Assembly (NCBI GenBank): GCA_003452185.1 | Contig: DMJJ01000465.1 | Coordinates: 1-10,237 of the forward strand | DNA length: 10,237 nt | Direction of reading: 5' to 3' | Source: Verrucomicrobiales bacterium | Lineage (GTDB): Bacteria > Verrucomicrobiota > Verrucomicrobiia > Limisphaerales > UBA11320 | Shown here: piece by piece, positions 4,999-10,237 of the stretch | Layout of the letters: every line of letters begins with the position of its first letter | Position numbering within the stretch: position 1 is the first letter of the stretch | Position numbers and translations under genes: made by a program | The notes under the pieces: model-generated | Told to the model about the DNA's origin: nothing | Database searches by the model: none | Seen by the model: the letters and a program-made list of their open reading frames with translations, nothing else

Positions 4999-6720
4999 AT
5001 GTCCACCGCCACCGCCAACGACCCGAAGCCGGCCCAGCCGCCGGTCGAGACGCTCCGCATCAAGATCGACGGCCGTGAGGTCGAGGTGCCAAAGCTCATG
5101 CCGGACGCCTCGGGCCGACTCCAGCCGACGACCATGCTCCAGGCCTGCGCGGTCGCGGGCATCGAGGTGCCGCACTACTGCTACCACCCGAAGCTCCCCG
5201 TCGCGGGCAACTGCCGCATGTGCCTCATCGAGTTCGGCACCCCCATGATCGGCCCCGACCGCAAGCCGGTGCTCAATGAGGATGGAACGCCCAAGATCGC
5301 CCGGTCGGTCCTGCCGTACGAGCCGACCACCCCGCGCGGCGCCATCGCCTGCGCCACCCCGATCAGCCCGGGCATGGAGCTTTACCCCGGGTCGGCCGCC
5401 ACGCGCCAGATGCGCGAGTCGGTCCTGGAATCCCTTCTCATCAACCATCCCCTCGACTGCCCCATCTGCGACCAGGCTGGGGAATGCAAGCTGCAGGAAT
5501 ACTCGGTCGAGCATGGCCAGGCGACCAGCCGGTTCGTCGAGACCAAGGTCCACAAACCGAAGCAGGTCGACCTCGGGCCCCGCATCATGCTGGATGATGA
5601 GCGGTGCGTCCTCTGCACGCGCTGCATCCGCTTCACACGCGACATCGTGGGGGATGACGCCCTCGGGATCGTCAACCGCGGGAGCTACAACACCATTGCG
5701 GCCTACCCCGGGGCAAAGTTCGACAACAACTACACCCTCAACACCGTCGACCTCTGCCCGGTCGGCGCCCTGACCTCGAAGGATTTCCGGTTCCAGATGC
5801 GGGTCTGGTTCATGAAGGAGACCCGCTCCCTCTGCACGGGCTGCGCCACCGGGTGCAATATCCTCATCGGCTCCCGGGAGGAGAAGGTCCTCCGGTACGA
5901 ACCGCGCCAGAACGACGCCGTCAACGCCTGCTGGATGTGCGACACCGGGCGGCTCAACTACAAGTGGATCGGACGCGAGGACCGGCTCATCGAGGTGCGG
6001 AGCTTCCGCAGCGGGGCCCGCAGCTGGAGCGGCACCCTGCACGAGGTGGCGGAATCGCTCAAGACCGCCGCCCCGGGATCCGTGGCCATCATCGCCTCGG
6101 CCCGGCAGTCAAACGAGGAGCTCTACCTCCTGAAGAAGCTCGCCACCCATCTCGGGGCCGTCACCGACAGCATCGCCCGCGAGGGGGAGGGGGACAAGCT
6201 CCTGGTGAACGAGGACCGAAACCCCAACAGCAACGGGGCCCGGCTCACCGGGATCGCCTTCACCGAGATGGGGATCCAGGTGCCGAAAATCGCCGACGGG
6301 ATCCGCGCCGGCCGGATCCGCACTCTCATCGTGTTTGGTGAGGATGTCACCCGGCACGGCATCGACGCCGAGCTCCTCGGCAAGCTCCAGACCCTGATCG
6401 TCAGCGACATCCTCCCGAACGAGACGACCCGACGGGCCCACTACCTCCTTCCGGGATGCGCCCACGCCGAGAAGCGCGGCACGTTTGTCAATGCGAAGGG
6501 GCGTCTGCAGCGGTTTCTCAAGGCGGTGGAGCCCCGGGGCGATGCCCGCCCCGAGGCGGAGTTCCTCCAGGAGCTCCTCGCCGACCTGGGCATCGCGGGA
6601 GGAACCGCCTCCCCGACGAGCTTCGAGGGGTTGTTTAACCAGATGGCCCGGGAGATCCCGGCCTTCGCCGGACTCGAATGGTCCCGGATCGGCGACCTCG
6701 GCGTGAACGTACCGATTTGA
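4999..6720 (+). CDS. nuoG: NADH-quinone oxidoreductase subunit G (75-kDa, N1b/N4/N5/N7)
   Basis: NuoG (573 aa) carries the electron wire from NuoF to NuoI. N-terminal [2Fe-2S] N1b ligands are C61, C72, C75 and C118, with a long loop before the last Cys. The His-Cys3 cluster N5 is H150, C154, C157, C163 (HPLDCPICDQAGEC). N4 ligands are in DERCVLCTRCIRF and DLCPVGAL. A complete extra motif, C-x2-C-x3-C-x27-C (from LCTGCATGC to WMCDTGR), indicates cluster N7, the off-path cluster of E. coli and Thermus. The molybdopterin-oxidoreductase-like region that follows is much reduced, so the protein is shorter than the E. coli (about 900 aa) or Thermus (about 780 aa) forms. The ATG at 4999 fits the family. 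The frame is open to an ATG at 4921 inside nuoF, but that would add a Pro/Arg-rich extension unlike the family. Confidence 0.96.
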   Translation: MSTATANDPKPAQPPVETLRIKIDGREVEVPKLMPDASGRLQPTTMLQACAVAGIEVPHYCYHPKLPVAGNCRMCLIEFGTPMIGPDRKPVLNEDGTPKIARSVLPYEPTTPRGAIACATPISPGMELYPGSAATRQMRESVLESLLINHPLDCPICDQAGECKLQEYSVEHGQATSRFVETKVHKPKQVDLGPRIMLDDERCVLCTRCIRFTRDIVGDDALGIVNRGSYNTIAAYPGAKFDNNYTLNTVDLCPVGALTSKDFRFQMRVWFMKETRSLCTGCATGCNILIGSREEKVLRYEPRQNDAVNACWMCDTGRLNYKWIGREDRLIEVRSFRSGARSWSGTLHEVAESLKTAAPGSVAIIASARQSNEELYLLKKLATHLGAVTDSIAREGEGDKLLVNEDRNPNSNGARLTGIAFTEMGIQVPKIADGIRAGRIRTLIVFGEDVTRHGIDAELLGKLQTLIVSDILPNETTRRAHYLLPGCAHAEKRGTFVNAKGRLQRFLKAVEPRGDARPEAEFLQELLADLGIAGGTASPTSFEGLFNQMAREIPAFAGLEWSRIGDLGVNVPI

Positions 6721-6727
6721 TCCCGCC

Positions 6728-7834
6728 ATGATCAGCTCACTCAAAGACTTCCTCCTGAACCACCGCGATCTCGTGTTCGCGGTGGTGAAGATCGCGGCCA
6801 TGTTCGCGGTGATCATGCCAATGGTGGCCTACTCGGTCCTGGCCGAGCGGAAGATCTCCGCCTTCATCCAGGACCGCGTCGGCCCGAACCGCGTCGCCCT
6901 GCCGCTCGTCGGCAACATACCGGTGCTCGGCCCCTTCCTCACCCGGCTCGGGCTCTGGCAGCCGCTGGCCGACGGCCTGAAGTCCTTCCTCAAGGAGGAC
7001 TTCACCCCCGACCATGTCCGGAAGATCTACTTCTGGCTCGCCCCCGCGATCGCCCTGGTGCCGGCGTTCCTCACCCTGGCCGTGATCCCGTTCGGCTCCT
7101 ATGTCGGCAGCCAGAAGATGGTCCTCGCGGACCTCAACGTCGGGGTGCTCTACACCTTTGGCATCGTCTCCCTGGGGGTCTACGGGATCGTGCTGGCCGG
7201 GTACGCGGCCAACAGCAAGTACCCGTTCCTGGGAGGGATCCGCTCCAGCGCCCAGATGATCTCCTACGAGATCGCCATGGGGATGAGCGTCATCCCGGTG
7301 TTCATGCTGGTCGGGGACCTGAACCTCGGGAAGGTGATCGAGTACCAGGCCGGGGGGCTCCTGAGCTGGAACATCTTCAAGCAGCCGATCGCGTTCGCCA
7401 TCTTCCTCGTGGCGGCGTTCGCCGAGACGAACCGGCTGCCGTTCGACCTTCCGGAATCGGAAACGGAGCTCGTCGGCGGGTACCACACCGAATACAGCTC
7501 GATGAAATTCGCCCTCTTCTTCATGGGCGAGTACGCGGCCATGATCTCCGCCTCGGCCATGATGGTGACGCTCTTCTTCGGGGGCTGGAGCCTCCCGTTC
7601 CTCGGACTCAACCAGCCCGCCGCCGAGTCGGCCCTCTGGGTCGGCGTCGCCCACATCGGGATCTTCATCGCCAAGGTCCTCGTCCTCATGTGCATCTTCA
7701 TCTGGGTCCGGTGGATGCTTCCCCGTTTCCGCTACGACCAGCTGATGGACCTGGGGTGGCGCCGATTCATCCCGCTGGCGCTCGCGAACATTGTGATCAC
7801 CGCCGTGGTGCTCCTGGCCCTCAGCCGCGGATGA
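6728..7834 (+). CDS. nuoH: NADH-quinone oxidoreductase subunit H (ND1)
   Basis: NuoH (368 aa) is the membrane subunit that anchors the peripheral arm and forms the entrance and roof of the quinone chamber, coupling quinone reduction to proton movement. The sequence is strongly hydrophobic, with about eight or nine membrane segments. It contains the ND1 signatures LAERKISAFIQDRVGPNRV near the N-terminus and AETNRLPFDLPESETELVGGYHTEYSS (from about residue 232), whose acidic residues line the loop facing the quinone site. The N-terminal half has an extra hydrophilic stretch (QPLADGLKSFLKEDFTPDHVRKIYF), as in other bacterial forms. It follows nuoG by only 7 bp, with no visible Shine-Dalgarno, which suggests coupled translation. 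Confidence 0.97.
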   Translation: MISSLKDFLLNHRDLVFAVVKIAAMFAVIMPMVAYSVLAERKISAFIQDRVGPNRVALPLVGNIPVLGPFLTRLGLWQPLADGLKSFLKEDFTPDHVRKIYFWLAPAIALVPAFLTLAVIPFGSYVGSQKMVLADLNVGVLYTFGIVSLGVYGIVLAGYAANSKYPFLGGIRSSAQMISYEIAMGMSVIPVFMLVGDLNLGKVIEYQAGGLLSWNIFKQPIAFAIFLVAAFAETNRLPFDLPESETELVGGYHTEYSSMKFALFFMGEYAAMISASAMMVTLFFGGWSLPFLGLNQPAAESALWVGVAHIGIFIAKVLVLMCIFIWVRWMLPRFRYDQLMDLGWRRFIPLALANIVITAVVLLALSRG

Positions 7835-7865
7835 CCCGGGACGAACCCAACCCCCCGCACCTGCC

Positions 7866-8420
7866 ATGATTGTAAAACGCTCAGAGCTCACCTGGTTCGA
7901 GAGGCTCTACCTGCCGACGCTCCTCAGCGGCCTGCGGGTCACGTGGCGCCACTTTTTCAACACGCTCTTCCGGGGGAAGGTCGTCACCATGGAGTACCCC
8001 GAGCAGCGCTGGGTGGTGCCCGAGGGATACCGTGGGGCCCCCTACCTGGTGAAGGACCAGGAGGACCGGACCAAGTGTGTGAGCTGCCAGCTCTGCGAGT
8101 TTGTCTGCCCCCCCAAGGCGATCCGGATCACCCCCCCGGGGTCCGAGGTCAACCCCGACACCGGCAACGTGGAGAAGCGCCCGCGGGAGTTCGAGATCAA
8201 CATGCTCCGGTGCATCTTCTGCGGGTTCTGCCAGGAGGTCTGCCCCGAGGAGGCAATCTTCCTGATGAAGGATTACTCCCTCACCGGAACCAGCCGCAAG
8301 GAGATGGTCTACAACAAGGAAAAGCTCCTCAGCCTGGGCGGGGTGCATCAGGATCCCGTCCAAAAGTGGAAGCAGAAGGCGCGCGAGGCCCGGGAGCAGG
8401 AGCATTTCAAACCCGCATGA
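7866..8420 (+). CDS. nuoI: NADH-quinone oxidoreductase subunit I (23-kDa, N6a/N6b)
   Basis: NuoI (184 aa) is an 8Fe ferredoxin-type subunit that relays electrons through clusters N6a and N6b from NuoG to N2 in NuoB. Two full motifs C-x2-C-x2-C-x3-CP are visible: C71, C74, C77, C81 and C116, C119, C122, C126. The N-terminal amphipathic part (LPTLLSGLRVTWRHFF and RGKVVTMEYPEQRW) is the family's membrane-surface anchor. The C-terminus is charged. Length is normal for bacterial NuoI. The gap to nuoH is 31 bp and C-rich, without a ribosome-binding sequence. Confidence 0.97.
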   Translation: MIVKRSELTWFERLYLPTLLSGLRVTWRHFFNTLFRGKVVTMEYPEQRWVVPEGYRGAPYLVKDQEDRTKCVSCQLCEFVCPPKAIRITPPGSEVNPDTGNVEKRPREFEINMLRCIFCGFCQEVCPEEAIFLMKDYSLTGTSRKEMVYNKEKLLSLGGVHQDPVQKWKQKAREAREQEHFKPA

Positions 8421-8457
8421 CCCGACGCGCAGCGGCACCTGACAACGACCTGCACCC

Positions 8458-8958
8458 ATGACTGACCTGCTCTTCTACATATTCTCGGCGCTGGCGATCC
8501 TCTGCGGCCTCATGGTCGTGGCGAACCCCTTCAGCCGGAACCCCGTGACGAGCGCCATGTTCCTGGTCCTCACGATCGTGAGCCTGGCGGGCCTCTTCGT
8601 CCTGCTCCACGCCTACTTCATCGCCGCGGTCCAGATCCTGGTCTACGCCGGCGCCGTCATGGTGCTGTTCCTCTTCGTCATCATGCTCCTGGACATCCGG
8701 GCGGAGGAGCGCCGCCGGATGAAGCTCTTCGGGATCATCACCGGACTGGGGTCGGTCGGGGGGCTGGCCTGCCTGCTGATCCGCACGATCTGGAACTCCG
8801 GGGTCGGGGAAGGACTCAACCCGACGCTCGAGGGCGAGACCCGGCTTCTCGGCAAGACCCTCTTCACACAATACCTCCTCCCGTTCGAGGTGGTCTCCAT
8901 CCTCCTCCTGGTCGCCATGGTGGGGGTGATCCTCCTCAGCAAGAAGGAGCTCAAGTAG
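8458..8958 (+). CDS. nuoJ: NADH-quinone oxidoreductase subunit J (ND6)
   Basis: NuoJ (166 aa) is a small membrane-arm subunit linking the quinone module to the antiporter-like pumps. Five hydrophobic segments are visible: about 4-22, 31-50, 54-78, 92-110 and 140-160. The third contains the conserved VYAGAVMVLFLFVIML (62-77). Y63 and G65 correspond to the conserved Tyr and Gly of the pi-bulge helix that rotates during turnover. The loop between segments four and five (residues ~113-138) is hydrophilic. It starts 37 bp after nuoI and is followed by nuoK after 26 bp, the usual order. Confidence 0.95.
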   Translation: MTDLLFYIFSALAILCGLMVVANPFSRNPVTSAMFLVLTIVSLAGLFVLLHAYFIAAVQILVYAGAVMVLFLFVIMLLDIRAEERRRMKLFGIITGLGSVGGLACLLIRTIWNSGVGEGLNPTLEGETRLLGKTLFTQYLLPFEVVSILLLVAMVGVILLSKKELK

Positions 8959-8984
8959 CCAGACCACACGAGAGCCAACGCACC

Positions 8985-9305
8985 ATGACGAACATCGGAC
9001 TCGAGCATTACCTGGTGGTGAGTGCCGCCCTCTTCTCCCTGGGGCTCCTGGGGGCGATCCTGCGCCGCAACCTCCTCATCGTTTACATGTCCCTGGAGCT
9101 GATGCTCAACGCGGCAAACCTGGCCCTCGTCTCCTTCAGCCGGTTCAAGGACCGGATGGAGGACCACATCAGCGGGCAGATCATGGTGTTCTTTATCATC
9201 ACGGTGGCCGCGGCGGAGGTCGCCGTCGGCCTGGCCCTCATCGTGGCCCTGTACCGCAAGCGGGCCTCGGCACACACCGAGGACCTCGCCACCCTGAAGC
9301 TTTGA
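8985..9305 (+). CDS. nuoK: NADH-quinone oxidoreductase subunit K (ND4L)
   Basis: NuoK (106 aa) is a three-helix membrane subunit in the central proton-transfer axis. The two membrane glutamates essential in the family are present: E38 in YMSLELMLNAANL and E78 in TVAAAEVAVGLAL. They are 40 residues apart, versus 36 in E. coli, because the loop between helices two and three (SRFKDRMEDHISGQ) is slightly longer and more charged. The GLLGAILRRNLL segment after helix one is characteristic. Stop and next start are separated by only 9 bp, so nuoL is probably translationally linked. Confidence 0.96.
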   Translation: MTNIGLEHYLVVSAALFSLGLLGAILRRNLLIVYMSLELMLNAANLALVSFSRFKDRMEDHISGQIMVFFIITVAAAEVAVGLALIVALYRKRASAHTEDLATLKL

Positions 9306-9314
9306 TCCACCGCT

Positions 9315-10237
9315 ATGGAGCTGCTTGAAAACATTGCCTGGTGCATCCTCCTGCTGCCGCTGGCGGCGGCCGTCGGGATCACCCTCTTCACCCTCCGCAA
9401 CGGGAAGCTGAGCGCCCAGCTCTCGATCGCCGCGGTCGTGGTCTCGTTCCTCATGACCATCGTGGCCGTGATCGCCACGTCAGACGCCCCGATGGCCCGC
9501 TCGGCCGCCCTTCCCTGGCTCCACGTCGGCGACCTCGCCGCGGACATCCGCCTCGTCCTCGATCCCCTCAGCAAGGTGATGCTCCTCGTGGTGACGGGGG
9601 TGGCCAGCCTGATCCACATCTACTCCTACGGCTACATGCACGAGGACAAGAGCCTGGCCCGCTTCTTCGCCAGCCTCAGCCTCTTCACCTTCTCGATGCT
9701 CGGGATCGTCCTGGCCTCGAACCTCGTCATGACCTTCATCTTCTGGGAGCTGGTGGGCGTTTCCAGCTATCTGCTGATCGGATTCTGGAACGAGAAGGCC
9801 TCGGCAGCCGACGCCTGCAAAAAGGCGTTTCTCACCAACCGGATCGGGGACTTCGGCTTTATCCTCGGGATCCTGATCGTCTGGGGGCTGCTCGGGTCGG
9901 TCGATTTCGACTTCCTGAAGGCGGAGCTCGTGAAGCACCCGGCCAAGCTCGGCGGGGCGGCCTCCCTGGCCGGCCTCCTGATCTTCTGCGGGGCGATGGG
10001 CAAGAGCGCCCAGTTTCCGCTTCATGTCTGGCTCCCGGACGCGATGGAAGGCCCGACCCCGGTCAGCGCCCTGATCCATGCGGCCACGATGGTGGCTGCC
10101 GGGGTCTACATGCTCTGCCGGACTTACTTCCTCTTCACCGTCCCGACCGCCTGGCCCTCATCGATGTCCTGGCTGGCGGGATGGTCTTCCCTCGACATCA
10201 TCTCATGGATCGGGGGGGTCACAGCCCTCATGGCGGC
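9315..10237 (+). CDS. nuoL: NADH-quinone oxidoreductase subunit L (ND5), truncated by window edge
   Basis: NuoL is the distal antiporter-like (Mrp-related) proton-pumping subunit with the long lateral helix. Only the first 307 codons are in the window, about half of a typical 600-650 aa protein. The frame is open to the edge, so this is truncation by the window and not a broken gene. Key pump residues are present: E145 in FWELVGVSSYLLIGFW and K230 in GAMGKSAQFPLHVWLPDAMEGPTPVSALIHAATMV, matching E144 and K229 of E. coli NuoL. The segment KKAFLTNRIGDFGF is also characteristic and helps separate NuoL from NuoM and NuoN. The ATG at 9315 lies 9 bp after nuoK. The family context predicts nuoM and nuoN downstream. 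Confidence 0.97.
   Translation, partial: MELLENIAWCILLLPLAAAVGITLFTLRNGKLSAQLSIAAVVVSFLMTIVAVIATSDAPMARSAALPWLHVGDLAADIRLVLDPLSKVMLLVVTGVASLIHIYSYGYMHEDKSLARFFASLSLFTFSMLGIVLASNLVMTFIFWELVGVSSYLLIGFWNEKASAADACKKAFLTNRIGDFGFILGILIVWGLLGSVDFDFLKAELVKHPAKLGGAASLAGLLIFCGAMGKSAQFPLHVWLPDAMEGPTPVSALIHAATMVAAGVYMLCRTYFLFTVPTAWPSSMSWLAGWSSLDIISWIGGVTALMA

Noticed and set aside
3756..5162. Minus-strand frame of 468 codons opposite nuoF
   Set aside because: Composition is Val/Leu/Gly/Asp-rich repeats typical of reverse-frame translation; it crosses the nuoF-nuoG junction.
6737..7891. Minus-strand frame of 384 codons opposite nuoH
   Set aside because: An extremely His/Glu/Gln-rich product, the expected complement of a hydrophobic membrane-protein gene; no independent support.

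Overview
This GC-rich window (roughly 60-65% by eye) carries most of a bacterial respiratory complex I (proton-pumping NADH:quinone oxidoreductase) locus. All genes lie on the + strand in the canonical order nuoB-C-D-E-F-G-H-I-J-K-L, and nuoL is cut by the right edge. nuoC and nuoD are separate genes, unlike the enterobacterial fusion. nuoG is short but keeps the full iron-sulfur ligand set, including the extra N7 cluster. The organism is not certain. Protein character (for example the GEACSWP ending of the NuoF cluster motif), codon use, lack of Shine-Dalgarno sequences and the style of the interspersed GTAG hairpin repeats suggest a Verrucomicrobiota or other PVC-group bacterium. This is an inference from memory, not a search.

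Layout: positions 1-331 hold no gene. The first ~220 bases are a cluster of short hairpins resembling REP elements, each with a 7-bp stem and a 4-base loop. They are followed by a small AT-richer patch with an exact CRP-type palindrome, TTGTGA-N6-TCACAA, about 70 bp upstream of nuoB. nuoB, C, D and E (332-3306) encode the connecting Q-module subunits B, C, D and the [2Fe-2S] subunit E. The only large break in the gene train is the 263-bp nuoE-nuoF gap (3307-3569). It contains two GC-rich stem-loops and a complete tRNA-Gln(CUG) gene with encoded CCA on the opposite strand, with a plausible promoter of its own just in front of nuoF. nuoF and nuoG (NADH oxidation and electron wire), nuoH and nuoI (quinone-chamber membrane subunit and N6 ferredoxin), then nuoJ, K and L (proton-pumping membrane arm) follow with gaps of 7-37 bp.

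Together, NuoE/F/G take electrons from NADH through FMN and the N3, N1b, N4, N5 chain to NuoI (N6a/b) and NuoB (N2). These reduce quinone in the NuoB/D/H cavity and drive proton translocation through NuoH/J/K/L and the subunits beyond the window. nuoA, normally first, is not directly upstream of nuoB, and nuoM/N must lie beyond the right edge or elsewhere. I see no new enzyme system. The unusual items are the covarying hairpin cluster, the CRP-type operator in front of the operon, and the antisense tRNA inside it.
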